From the NCBI GenBank assembly GCA_040222855.1, contig JAVKCD010000019.1, forward strand, positions 356,912 through 420,911: 64,000 bases of DNA, written 5' to 3'. This DNA comes from Phycisphaeraceae bacterium (GTDB lineage Bacteria; Planctomycetota; Phycisphaerae; Phycisphaerales; Phycisphaeraceae). Below are positions 52,171 through 60,299 of the stretch, piece by piece. Under the pieces are notes generated by a model. That model was given only the letters and a program-made list of their open reading frames with translations. It was not told the origin of the DNA and made no database searches. A program made the translations under genes and the position numbers. The number at the start of each line of letters is the position of its first letter. Positions within the stretch are counted from its first letter, which is position 1.

Positions 52171-52563
52171 TCAGGCGGCCTGGTCGTGCTCGTCGATCGT
52201 CGGGGGTGGGAAGGCTGGGGCGTCGGCGGTTTCGGTCCAGTCTTCGGTGCCGGGGAGGGTGAGCTGGCTGGTGGCGGTCTTGCGGTAGCCGAGTTTGCGG
52301 AGGACTTCGAGGACCTCGGTCCAGCCGGGGAAGGGTCGGTCATTGGATCGTTTGTAGGCGTCCATGGCTTTGACGAAGAGGAACTGTTCCTGGGTGAGTT
52401 CGCCCTCTTCGGCGGCTTTGACGAAGTCGGAGAGCCTGCGGCCTGGTCCGCGTCGGCGTTCGGTGCCGGAGCCTGGTGATCGGAGATCGACCACGGAGGT
52501 TCTGCGGTCGGGGCCTCGGCTGCTGGGGGCGGTTGGATGATCGGACGGCTGCTTATTGCCCAT
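52171..52563 (-). CDS. Small basic/mixed protein of unknown function
   Basis: A 130-residue soluble protein. The first 50 residues are Arg/Pro/Ser-rich and probably disordered (GTERRRGPGRRLSDF). A compact helical section follows (about 50-95: LTQEQFLFVKAMDAYKRSN, FPGWTEVLEVLRKLGYRK) that looks like a small DNA-binding or protein-protein helical motif without matching one I know; the end is acidic. The ATG at 52563 has GGGAG six bases upstream. It is encoded 41 bp after the Asp-rich protein, so one basic and one extremely acidic small protein may be produced together. Confidence 0.6.
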   Translation of the reverse strand: MGNKQPSDHPTAPSSRGPDRRTSVVDLRSPGSGTERRRGPGRRLSDFVKAAEEGELTQEQFLFVKAMDAYKRSNDRPFPGWTEVLEVLRKLGYRKTATSQLTLPGTEDWTETADAPAFPPPTIDEHDQAA

Positions 52564-52604
52564 GATGGCTCCCGTGTGTGGCGACGGGTGAGCCGGGCGA
52601 GGGA

Positions 52605-52871
52605 TCACTCGTCGTCTTCTAAGAAATCATCATCGTCATCGTCGTCTTCATCATCGTCGAGGAGGTCATCGTCATCGTCGTCGTCGAAGTAGTCGTCATC
52701 GTCGTCGTCAAAATCGTCATCATCATCGTCATCGTCGAAGACCTCATCGTCGTCGTCCTCGTCATCGCGGGCGAGTTGGAAGGGGTCGGTGGGCGGCCAT
52801 GGGTTGGTCCAGGGGTTGGCGAGGGATTCGAGTTCGGTGGTGTCGCTGAGCGGGCGGGTTGCTGCGGACAT
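52605..52871 (-). CDS. Extremely acidic, aspartate-rich small protein
   Basis: An 88-residue protein in which 44 of the last 53 residues are Asp or Glu. The acidic run is broken at intervals by hydrophobic pairs or single aromatics (VF, F, YF, LL, FL). The first 35 residues are ordinary, with three Trp/Pro-rich steps (NPWTNPWPPTDPF). Such tails in other proteins bind calcium or basic proteins; no function can be assigned. The start at 52871 has GGAG seven bases upstream. The ORF's longer start adds a basic region with a different composition. The codon pattern (GAC/GAT only) makes the DNA a trinucleotide repeat. Confidence 0.6.
   Translation of the reverse strand: MSAATRPLSDTTELESLANPWTNPWPPTDPFQLARDDEDDDDEVFDDDDDDDDFDDDDDDYFDDDDDDDLLDDDEDDDDDDDFLEDDE
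52608..52766 (-). repeat. GAY trinucleotide repeat tract
   Basis: Almost uninterrupted GAC/GAT codons (seen as TCG/TCA on the + strand) encoding the acidic tail of the preceding entry. The mix of two codons shows that it is not a pure simple repeat, which argues for selection at the protein level as well as slippage. Confidence 0.9.
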
Positions 52872-53010
52872 CGTTGTCTCCACGTCACCTTTGGCGTGAT
52901 CTGATCGGTGATCGGGGGAACGCGCCCCGGTCCGAACGCCATCGGTCGGCAAGCGGCGGTTACACTAACGAAGAGGCTATGGATGTCAATCAATTTATCG
53001 GCTTGTCGGC

Positions 53011-53565
53011 GTGTCCGGCCAGCCCCAGCGGAGCAACAGAACGTTGATTGCAAAGCACGATGAAGATCGACCGCAGTGGAATGTCCTGGCCGGTATCGCG
53101 GGGTGGCTGATTCCGGGTGGCGGCCATGCGGTTCTGGGCGAGCGGGACCGTGCGCTGGTCCTGCTGCTGTCGATCGGCGGGTTGTGGATTTCGGGGGCGT
53201 TGCTGGGGGGCATCTCGGTCTTTGATCGGGCGGAGCATCCGGCGTGGTACGCCTGTCAGGTGCTGGTGGCCCCGACGGTGCTGGTGGAACGATTTCACGC
53301 CTCGCTCAAGGACCCGGACGGCAAGGCCCCCGCCCCGCCCTCTCCTCCCTCCCCAGCCTCGCCCTCAGTCACGGGTGGCGGGGGACAGACCGTGATGACG
53401 CCAGCGTATGAGCCGAGTCATAACCGGGTGAATGAGCAGGGGACGATTTTCACGGCGATGGCGGGTTTGCTGAACCTGCTGGCGATCATGGATGTGATGT
53501 ACCGGGATCCGAGGCGGCACCGGGAGGCTGAGGGTTCAACGGAAGGGACGCCAGCGCATGCCTGA
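53011..53565 (+). CDS. Small membrane protein, DUF6677-like
   Basis: A 184-residue protein with two or three hydrophobic segments (about 25-70 and 150-165). The opening NVLAGIAGWLIPGGGHAVLGERDRAL is a pattern of a small planctomycete membrane-protein family that I associate with DUF6677; that name is recalled, not searched. A Pro/Ala/Ser-rich linker sits in the middle. It is transcribed with the next small membrane protein (8-bp overlap). Function unknown. GTG start without a clear RBS. Confidence 0.6.
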   Translation: MSGQPQRSNRTLIAKHDEDRPQWNVLAGIAGWLIPGGGHAVLGERDRALVLLLSIGGLWISGALLGGISVFDRAEHPAWYACQVLVAPTVLVERFHASLKDPDGKAPAPPSPPSPASPSVTGGGGQTVMTPAYEPSHNRVNEQGTIFTAMAGLLNLLAIMDVMYRDPRRHREAEGSTEGTPAHA

Positions 53566-53800
53566 GATGATGATGGTTTTGTTGTTGGCCTGGCGTCCGT
53601 TTCTGGACCCGCTGCCGATCGAGGATGTATGGCTGTGGTTTCTGATCCCGTTGTCGCTAGCGGTGGCGGTGGTTTACAAGGCGATCAAGCTGCCGACTTT
53701 GGAACGTTTGTGGATCGAATCGGTGCTGTTGGGCTTTCAGATCCTGGCGTTCATGGCGTTGGCGGCAGTGGGTCTTTGGATTCTGACGGAGATGGTCTAA
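53558..53800 (+). CDS. Small membrane protein of unknown function
   Basis: An 80-residue protein of two membrane helices (about 23-42 WLWFLIPLSLAVAVVYKAI and 55-77) joined by a short charged loop (KLPTLERLWIE). It starts 8 bp inside the preceding membrane protein gene and lies 17 bp before trpD. It is probably a subunit of a small membrane complex with the neighbour, as an inference from overlap. Confidence 0.55.
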   Translation: MPEMMMVLLLAWRPFLDPLPIEDVWLWFLIPLSLAVAVVYKAIKLPTLERLWIESVLLGFQILAFMALAAVGLWILTEMV

Positions 53801-53817
53801 CGCCGTAGGAGTTGATC

Positions 53818-54858
53818 GTGATTCGTGAGGTGCTGCCAGATCTGGTGAAGCTGCGGAGCCTGTCGAGGGAGTCGGCGGAGGCGATCTTTGATGCGATCAT
53901 GGAGGGGAAGGCCGAGCCGCTGGAGATCGCGGCGCTGCTGGCGCTGATTCAGGCTCGGGGGGCGACGGTGGAGGAGGTGGTCTCGGCGGCCAGGGCGATG
54001 CGTCGTCATCTGGTGCCGGTGGAGACGCCGGTGGGCCTGCGGGTGATGGACACGTGCGGGACGGGCGGGACCGGGTCGCGGGTGTTTAATATTTCGACGT
54101 CGGCGGCGATCGTGGTGGCGGCGGCGGGTCGGCCGAGGGGGTTGGCGGTGGCGAAGCATGGGAATCGTGCGGTGACGAGTGCCTCGGGGTCTTCGGACGT
54201 GCTTCAGGAACTGGGTGTGGAGCTGCCGATGCCTGCGGGGTCGTTGCCCAAGGCAATGGACGAGGCGGGGGTCTGCTTTTGTTTTGCGCCAGCTCATCAT
54301 CCGGGCATGAAGCACGCGGGGCCGATCCGGGCGGCGCTGGGGATTCGGACGATCTTCAATCTCTTGGGCCCACTGACGAATCCTGCGGGGGCGCGGCATC
54401 AGTTGTTGGGCGTGGGGGATGAGGCGACGCAGGACCTGATGGTGCGAGCGCTGGAGCAGCTCGGGGCGGAACGGGCGTGGGTGGTGACGACGGAGCTGCC
54501 GGATGGGCGTCGGTTGGGCGAGCTGACGCCTTTTGCGCCGATCAGTGTGGCGAAGCTGGAGGGTGGGGTGATCGAGTCGATGACGGTTGATCCGGCGGGG
54601 CTGGGGTTGGCGGGGGATGATCCGTCTTCGATCGTGGTCGCCAACCCGGCGGAGAGTGCGGCGATGATCCGGGCGGTGTTTGATGGGGAGGCGGGGGCGG
54701 CGCGAAACACGGTGGTGCTCAACGCGGCGGCAGCGCTGGTCGTGGGTGAGGTGGCGGAGGGTCTTGAAGAGGGGGTGGTGATGGCGGCGGAGGCATTGGA
54801 TTCGGGGGCGGCGCGGTTGACGCTGGCGAAGCTCGCTGACCTGTCGCGGGCGGGTTGA
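53818..54858 (+). CDS. trpD: Anthranilate phosphoribosyltransferase (EC 2.4.2.18)
   Basis: Second step of tryptophan synthesis: transfers phosphoribose from PRPP to anthranilate. The 346 residues show MDTCGTGGTGSRVFNIST, the PRPP-binding Gly loop, KHGNRAVTSASGSSDVLQELG for anthranilate/PRPP binding, and LGPLTNPAGARHQLLGV. GTG at 53818 is taken as the start since AGGAG at 53807-53811 is six bases ahead; a TTG six bases earlier would abut the SD. No other trp gene is in the window. Confidence 0.95.
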   Translation: MIREVLPDLVKLRSLSRESAEAIFDAIMEGKAEPLEIAALLALIQARGATVEEVVSAARAMRRHLVPVETPVGLRVMDTCGTGGTGSRVFNISTSAAIVVAAAGRPRGLAVAKHGNRAVTSASGSSDVLQELGVELPMPAGSLPKAMDEAGVCFCFAPAHHPGMKHAGPIRAALGIRTIFNLLGPLTNPAGARHQLLGVGDEATQDLMVRALEQLGAERAWVVTTELPDGRRLGELTPFAPISVAKLEGGVIESMTVDPAGLGLAGDDPSSIVVANPAESAAMIRAVFDGEAGAARNTVVLNAAAALVVGEVAEGLEEGVVMAAEALDSGAARLTLAKLADLSRAG

Positions 54859-54868
54859 GGTGGGCGCG

Positions 54869-55570
54869 GTGACGGGATCGGGATCACGGCTGCTGGTGGC
54901 GATCGAGACGAGCGGGAGGGTCGCGTCGGTCGCGGTGGGCTCTGAAGATCAACCGGAGGTGGTGGAGCGGTTTGAGCCGTCGCGGCGGCACTCGGTGGGT
55001 CTGGTGGCGAAGCTGTCGGAGGTGTTTGATCGTGGGGGGTGGTTGGCGCGGGATGTGGGCGTGATCGCGGTGTCGAGTGGGCCGGGGTCGTTCACGGGGT
55101 TGAGGGTGGGGTTTGCGGCGGCGCAGGGTTTGGTATTGGCGACCGGTGCGCGGGTGGTGGTGGTGCCGACGGCGGAGGTGCTGGCGCACAACGCACCGGA
55201 GGCAGTTCAGCGGGTTGGGGTGGTGCTGAACAGCAAAGGGCGGGCGGGTTATCTGGGGGGATACGAACGGCGCGGGGCGGAGTTGATGGCGATCCGGGAG
55301 CCGGAGGTGGGGTCGGTGGAGGACCTGGTGGGGATGTCGGTGGGGGTGGTGGTGGCGGAGAAGCTGCCGGAGGGGTGGGGGGCGATGCTCGAGTCGGCGG
55401 GGGTTGAGGTGCTCGAGGGTGAGTCGGCGGTGTGTTCGGCAGGGGTGGTTTATCGGCTGGGTCGCGCAGCGGTGGAGCGGGGCCACTACAGTGATCCATC
55501 CGCGTTGGTGCCGACGTATGGGCGAGAGCCTGAGGCTGTGACGCTGTGGAAGCAGCGTTCGCGGGGCTGA
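54869..55570 (+). CDS. tsaB: tRNA threonylcarbamoyladenosine biosynthesis protein TsaB
   Basis: Partner of TsaD in making the t6A base of tRNAs. The 233 residues have the ASKHA-type start LLVAIETSGRVASVAV, the family motif SSGPGSFTGLRVG and a shortened C-terminal half. The GTG at 54869 is chosen because GAGG at 54857-54860 lies eight bases upstream; a GTG nine bases earlier would overlap the SD. It follows trpD after 10 bp. Confidence 0.9.
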   Translation: MTGSGSRLLVAIETSGRVASVAVGSEDQPEVVERFEPSRRHSVGLVAKLSEVFDRGGWLARDVGVIAVSSGPGSFTGLRVGFAAAQGLVLATGARVVVVPTAEVLAHNAPEAVQRVGVVLNSKGRAGYLGGYERRGAELMAIREPEVGSVEDLVGMSVGVVVAEKLPEGWGAMLESAGVEVLEGESAVCSAGVVYRLGRAAVERGHYSDPSALVPTYGREPEAVTLWKQRSRG

Positions 55571-55626
55571 GTTGGCGTGAACGTGTGCTTTTTTCTCCTA
55601 AGACCCCCTTCTGATCAGGTGCTGCT

Positions 55627-57045
55627 GTGCTGCCGAAGATTGTCATTGTTGGCCGACCGAATGTTGGGAAGTCGTCGCTGCTGAACCTGCTGGCGGGGCG
55701 GATGATCAGCATCGTGGACGATCAGGCGGGGGTGACGCGGGATCGGATCATGGCGATCGCGGAGGTTCCGGGGCACCCGGGCGAGGAGCCGCGGACGGTG
55801 GAGGTGATCGATACCGGGGGGTACGGGATTGAAGACAGTCAGAATCTGACGAAGGAGGTCGAGCGTCAGATCGCGGCGGGGTTGGCCGAGGCGCACGTGG
55901 TGCTGTTTGTGGTGGATGCACAGTCGGGGATGACGCCTCTGGACCGGACGGTGGCGGACGTGATCCGTGAGAGTCTGGGGCGCGGATCGGCGGCGAAGCC
56001 GTGTCTGCTGGTTGTGAACAAGGTGGACTCGGAGCGATTTGAGGCGGAGGCGTGGGAGGCGGCGGCGCTGGGGCTGGGGGAGCCGGTGTTTGTGTCGGCC
56101 AAGACGAATCACAACAAGCGGTTGTTTTATGAGGCGCTGACGCGAGCGTTGTCGGGTGTGGTGGTGGAAGAGGGTGGCGGGGACCTGCGGGACGCGGGGA
56201 TCAAGATCGCGATCGTGGGCAAACGGAACGCGGGGAAGTCGACGCTGACCAATGCGCTGGCGGGTTCGGAGCGTGTGATTGTTTCCGAGCAGGAGGGCAC
56301 GACGCGGGACTCGGTGGACGTGCGGTTTGAGGTGACGACGGACAATGGCGGGACACGCGTCTTCACGGCCATCGATACGGCGGGGGTGCGGAAGCGCAAG
56401 TCAATGAAGCAGGACATCGAGTACTACGCGCACCATCGCGCGCTGCGGAGTGTGCGGCGGGCGGATGTGTGTCTGCTGCTGATCGACGCGACGTTGCCGC
56501 TGAGTCAGGTGGACAAGCAGCTGGGCAACGAGATGCTGGAGCATCACCGGCCGACGGTGCTGGTGATCAACAAGTGGGACATCGTGGAGAAGCAGCACAC
56601 TCAGGAGGAATACGCTGAGTACCTGGATCGTGAACTAAAGGGGTTCTCTTTTGCGCCGATCGTGTTTGTGAGCGCGAAGAACGCTGAGGGGATTCGGGAC
56701 ATGCTGGCGCTGGTGGTGAATTTGTATGAGCAGGCGGGCCATCGGGTGGGGACGGGTGAGCTGAACAGCGCGATCGAGCGGATCATGGCGGAGCGGGGTC
56801 CGAGTGCGAAGGGCGGGAAGCTGCCGAAGCTGTACTACGCGACGCAGACGGCGGTTTATCCGCCAACGATCACGATTTTCGTGAACGACCCGGACCTGTT
56901 TAATCTCAACTACCGGAAGTTCCTGATGAACCGTTTCCGGGACGAGTTGCCTTATGCCGAGGTGCCGATCGACCTGCAGTTCCGCGGCAAGCCGAAGCAG
57001 ACGGCGGCGGAGCGGGTGGAGGGGAGGCGGGGATTAGGCAGTTGA
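55627..57045 (+). CDS. der: Ribosome-assembly GTPase Der (EngA)
   Basis: Double-GTPase factor for 50S assembly. The 472 residues show first-domain motifs GRPNVGKSS and DTGGYG...NKVDS, second-domain motifs GKRNAGKST, DTAGVRKRK and NKWDIVEK, and a C-terminal KH-like domain ending in LQFRGKPKQ. The start GTG at 55627 has AGG at 55617-55619. It overlaps a small membrane protein gene by 4 bp. Confidence 0.96.
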   Translation: MLPKIVIVGRPNVGKSSLLNLLAGRMISIVDDQAGVTRDRIMAIAEVPGHPGEEPRTVEVIDTGGYGIEDSQNLTKEVERQIAAGLAEAHVVLFVVDAQSGMTPLDRTVADVIRESLGRGSAAKPCLLVVNKVDSERFEAEAWEAAALGLGEPVFVSAKTNHNKRLFYEALTRALSGVVVEEGGGDLRDAGIKIAIVGKRNAGKSTLTNALAGSERVIVSEQEGTTRDSVDVRFEVTTDNGGTRVFTAIDTAGVRKRKSMKQDIEYYAHHRALRSVRRADVCLLLIDATLPLSQVDKQLGNEMLEHHRPTVLVINKWDIVEKQHTQEEYAEYLDRELKGFSFAPIVFVSAKNAEGIRDMLALVVNLYEQAGHRVGTGELNSAIERIMAERGPSAKGGKLPKLYYATQTAVYPPTITIFVNDPDLFNLNYRKFLMNRFRDELPYAEVPIDLQFRGKPKQTAAERVEGRRGLGS

Positions 57046-57461
57046 AACAAGAAGGAGATGAAAGAGAAGTTCACTTCAAGTTGTTCATGCCGTACTTCGG
57101 TGGGCGGCCGATCTTTCTTGGCCTTGTGATGCCGTCGATTCTTGCCATCTCTGGTCTGGTCTTTGCGTCTTTTGGCGACCTTCTCATAGACGGTCCTTCA
57201 CGAACCGAGCAACGGAATCGAATGATTGTCGATGCTATCTACGGCCAGGGGACGCACGACCAGAACAGCAGCGATTACGGCATGCCGGCTTACGTATTTG
57301 GGCTCATGCTTCTGCTGTTCGCGATTGAACTGCATCTTGTTGAGTATTGGATCGATCGGCTCGAGTCAGAAACCGCTATCAAGCGTGTTGCGTTTACGGC
57401 CAACTGTATGATCGTGCTGGTGTTAGTTGTTGGAGTCTTTTCGGTTACACAACTTCGCTAG
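57042..57461 (+). CDS. Membrane protein of unknown function
   Basis: A 139-residue protein with three hydrophobic segments (about 22-45, 82-98 and 118-135). The TTG at 57042 overlaps the der stop (TTGA); in-frame TTG at 57081 or ATG at 57087 would give a shorter N-terminus. Its codons are visibly less G/C-biased than those of der or coaB (many CTT, ATT, TTG), so it may be a recent arrival or simply weakly expressed. No family recognised. Confidence 0.6.
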   Translation: MKQEGDEREVHFKLFMPYFGGRPIFLGLVMPSILAISGLVFASFGDLLIDGPSRTEQRNRMIVDAIYGQGTHDQNSSDYGMPAYVFGLMLLLFAIELHLVEYWIDRLESETAIKRVAFTANCMIVLVLVVGVFSVTQLR

Positions 57462-57487
57462 CGATTTCTGAAGTCGTTCTTAACCCC

Positions 57488-58207
57488 TCACTCCCCCTGC
57501 CCCTCACCGATGAGGAGTTTGATGCCGCGGTTCATGGTGTGGATTTCGCGGGTGAGTCGTTTGAGGTGGTGGAGGTCGATGCGGGCCATGCGGGTGCGGT
57601 CGTGTCCGATCATGAGGTTGAGGGAGGCGGAGTGTCCGCGGACGCGGGCGAGGATGACGGCGTCGGGCTCGTCGAGGGAGACTTCGCCGTTGTTGTGTCC
57701 TTTGCGGAAGATCAGACGCTGGTTGGTGATGAGCACGCCGTTGTAGCCCTCGTCTTCGGGCCCGAAGTCGGCGTCGGGGTAGTACTTGCGGAGTCGTTCG
57801 CCGGGTGCCATGGGGGACCAGGTTTCGAGGCGTTGGCGGCACTCTTCGGAGACAGGGGCTTTGGCACCGGCCTTGGCCTTGGCTTTGGCTTTGGTCTCGC
57901 GGGCTTCGGCGCGGGTCTGGACGGCGGGCTGGATGGTGGAGTCGAAGGAGCTTGGGGTCTTGCGGACTTTCTCGTAGCTGAGTTCGTCGAGGTCGGGGCG
58001 GTTGCGTTCTTCGTAGAACTCGTCGCGTTTGGTGAGGACCTTGTCGACGTCTTCGAGGATCCAGTCGGAGACGGTGTCTTCCATGAGTGCTTTCTGGGTG
58101 GGCAGGCGGAAGACGTTTTCGCACTTGAGACACTTGGCTCGGCGCCCGCAGGCACCCTCGCCGAACTGCATCGTGGCCCCACAGCGTCCGCATCGGATGG
58201 AGAACAT
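57488..58207 (-). CDS. Zinc-ribbon protein with C-terminal bacterial PH-like domain
   Basis: A 239-residue soluble protein. The N-terminus carries a four-cysteine zinc ribbon (CGRCG about residues 6-10, then CLKC about 27-30). A Lys/Ala-rich linker (ETKAKAKAKAGAKAP, about 105-125) joins it to a region whose GVLITNQRLIFRKG has the LTNxRL pattern of bPH/GRAM-type domains (about 160-230). Such proteins often bind lipids or other proteins; none is identified. The start at 58207 has GAGG seven bases upstream and begins at the zinc ribbon. Confidence 0.65.
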   Translation of the reverse strand: MFSIRCGRCGATMQFGEGACGRRAKCLKCENVFRLPTQKALMEDTVSDWILEDVDKVLTKRDEFYEERNRPDLDELSYEKVRKTPSSFDSTIQPAVQTRAEARETKAKAKAKAGAKAPVSEECRQRLETWSPMAPGERLRKYYPDADFGPEDEGYNGVLITNQRLIFRKGHNNGEVSLDEPDAVILARVRGHSASLNLMIGHDRTRMARIDLHHLKRLTREIHTMNRGIKLLIGEGQGE

Positions 58208-58335
58208 GGCCAACCTCGTATGTGGGCCGCCCGGGGGCCGGGAGAGCCCTTGAATGTGATTCATTGACGCCAGACTGCGTCCTAGACAGGTATCGTCACG
58301 GTATCACCGGAGGCTCTAGGGGACAAGGGGTTTTT

Positions 58336-58989
58336 TTAGTCCTGGTGGGCCCAAATGGCGATGTGGGCGATGAGCCAGGCGGCGAAATCGGCTTTGGCGA
58401 GGCGTTCGAGGCGTTCGGTCGGGCCGTTGGCGGGGACCCATGTGGCGGTGATGGCGTCGGCTTCCATGGTGCCGAGGGGGTTGGCGATGATGGCATCGAC
58501 GGCCTTGCGGCGCAGCTTCTCGGCGGCTCGTTGTTCAAGGTGCCGGGGCTCTTCGAGGGCGAAGGCGACAACCCGCTGGCCGGGGCGTTTGGTGGCGGCG
58601 GCGCGGGCGACGAGATCGGGTGTTGGCATCAGTTTGAGGGTGGTTTCGTGGTGGGGGTCGGTGTGGCGAGTGAGCTTGCCCTCGGCGACCGTCGCGGGGC
58701 GGAAGTCGGCGACGGCGGCGGCCATGATGAGGGTCTCGGCATCGCGGAAGTGGGCTTCCATGAGCTGGCTCAGCTCGGCGGAGGACTCGAAGCGGTAGAG
58801 ACGGCCAGCGGATCTGGCTTGCGCGGCGAGGTCGGGACAGACGGGGCCGAGGAGCGTGGTGACTTGATGACCTGCGGCAGCGCCTGCGGCGGCGAGCGCG
58901 ACGCCAAGGGACCCGCTGGAGCGGTTGCCGATGTACCGGACGCGGTCGATGGGCTCGCGGGTGGGGCCAGCGGTGATGAGCAGGCGCAT
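58336..58989 (-). CDS. coaB: Stand-alone phosphopantothenoylcysteine synthase domain (CoaB)
   Basis: Couples cysteine to 4'-phosphopantothenate with a nucleotide triphosphate. The 217 residues correspond only to the CoaB half of bacterial CoaBC: ITAGPTREPIDRVRYIGNRSSG at the N-terminus, AAAVADFRPA, GKLTRH near the place of the KxKK loop and ANPLGTMEAD. The CoaC decarboxylase half is absent and must be encoded elsewhere. It lies 11 bp after the M16 homologue gene on the same strand. Confidence 0.9.
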   Translation of the reverse strand: MRLLITAGPTREPIDRVRYIGNRSSGSLGVALAAAGAAAGHQVTTLLGPVCPDLAAQARSAGRLYRFESSAELSQLMEAHFRDAETLIMAAAVADFRPATVAEGKLTRHTDPHHETTLKLMPTPDLVARAAATKRPGQRVVAFALEEPRHLEQRAAEKLRRKAVDAIIANPLGTMEADAITATWVPANGPTERLERLAKADFAAWLIAHIAIWAHQD

Positions 58990-59000
58990 CGCCGGTCCTC

Positions 59001-60260
59001 TCAGGATGCCGCTGGCTCGGCAGGAGATTCGGCGGGTGCGGCGATGGGCTCGGGGCCGATGGTGACAATTCGCTGGGGTCCTGGCAGGCGTTTGGCGAGG
59101 AAGGTGTTGAGGGTGTCGAGATCGATGGCATCGATCTGCTCGGCGATTTCTTCCAGGGATCGGGCTCTGCCGAGGATGGCGTGGTCGGAAGCGAGGGCTG
59201 AGGCTCGGGCATTGGTGGACTCGCCGGACATGATCACGCGGGCTTTCATGCCGGTCTTGGCGCGGCCAAACTCGCCGTCTTCGACGCCTTCGTGGATGCG
59301 GAGCAGCTCGGCGGAGAGGACTTCGAGGGTCTGGGGGGCGCGTTCGGGTGTGGTTCCGGCGTAGGCCAGGATGGCACCGAACTCGGGCCCGCCTGCGTAG
59401 CTAGCGAAGACGGAGTAGCAGAGCCCGCGTTTCTCGCGGACCTCGGTGAAGAGGCGGGCGGACATCCCGCCAGAGAGCACGGCGAGGGCGAGGCGCTGCG
59501 ACCAGATGTCGGGGTGCTTCTCGGGGATGGCGTCGAGGCCGATACCGATGTGGACCTGGGCTGTCTTCTCGTTGCTGTGATGAGTCTGCGGCTCGGGGGC
59601 TGGGGCAAGCGTGATGTCATCGGCCTGGCCGGTCCACGATGAGACGAGTTGTTTGATCTGTTGCAGCAAGGCATCGGCGTCGATCTTCCCGGCGACGGCG
59701 AGCACTGAACCTGCGGGCAGGCAACGCGAAGACCAGAACGCGCGGAGCTCATCGATCGTGGCGTCCTCGATGTCTTCCCGGCGACCGTGGGGTGAGCGGC
59801 CCAGCGGATGCGGGAACTGGAGGCGGCGGAGGTCGAGCATGACCCGATGCTGTGGGTCGTCCTGGAGGCCGTCGAGTGTCTGGAGGGAGAGTTGCCGGCT
59901 GGGCTCGAAGTCGGGTTCAGAAAGATTCGGGCGGAGGACCATATCCAGCAGAGGCGGGAGTGCTTCGGTGAGCCGGTCGGCGACCATGGTGGCCCCGACG
60001 CGGAGGTAGCGGACGGAAGCGGAGGTGGATCGCTGGACGCCCAAGCGGTCGAGAAGATTGACGTGTTCGCGGCTGCTCAGCCCGCCAGCACCTCGACAGA
60101 TCATCTCGGCGAGGAGTCCGGCCAGACCTTGGCGGTCTTCGGGCTCGGCGGAAATTCCGGCGGGGACCAGAAGCGAAAGCGACACGGACTCGATGCCGGT
60201 CATGGGTTCGAGGACCACGGCGAGTCCATTGTCGAGCGTGTGGGTGCGGATCGATGACAT
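59001..60260 (-). CDS. M16-family peptidase homologue lacking the zinc motif
   Basis: A 419-residue protein with both halves of the pitrilysin/insulinase (M16) fold; TLDNGLAVVLEPM, LDRLGVQRSTS, and later GMSARLFTEVREKRGLCYSVFASYA and the closing region are typical. The metal-binding HxxEH is absent: the usual AHFLEHM reads AGLLAEM (residues about 46-52), with Gly, Ala and Glu in place of His, Glu and His. It is therefore probably non-catalytic, like the second subunit of heterodimeric M16 peptidases, but no active partner is in the window. Confidence 0.8.
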   Translation of the reverse strand: MSSIRTHTLDNGLAVVLEPMTGIESVSLSLLVPAGISAEPEDRQGLAGLLAEMICRGAGGLSSREHVNLLDRLGVQRSTSASVRYLRVGATMVADRLTEALPPLLDMVLRPNLSEPDFEPSRQLSLQTLDGLQDDPQHRVMLDLRRLQFPHPLGRSPHGRREDIEDATIDELRAFWSSRCLPAGSVLAVAGKIDADALLQQIKQLVSSWTGQADDITLAPAPEPQTHHSNEKTAQVHIGIGLDAIPEKHPDIWSQRLALAVLSGGMSARLFTEVREKRGLCYSVFASYAGGPEFGAILAYAGTTPERAPQTLEVLSAELLRIHEGVEDGEFGRAKTGMKARVIMSGESTNARASALASDHAILGRARSLEEIAEQIDAIDLDTLNTFLAKRLPGPQRIVTIGPEPIAAPAESPAEPAAS

Positions 60261-60299
60261 GACGGAACTATACCCGTCAGGGCATGGGGCCGGTGGGCG

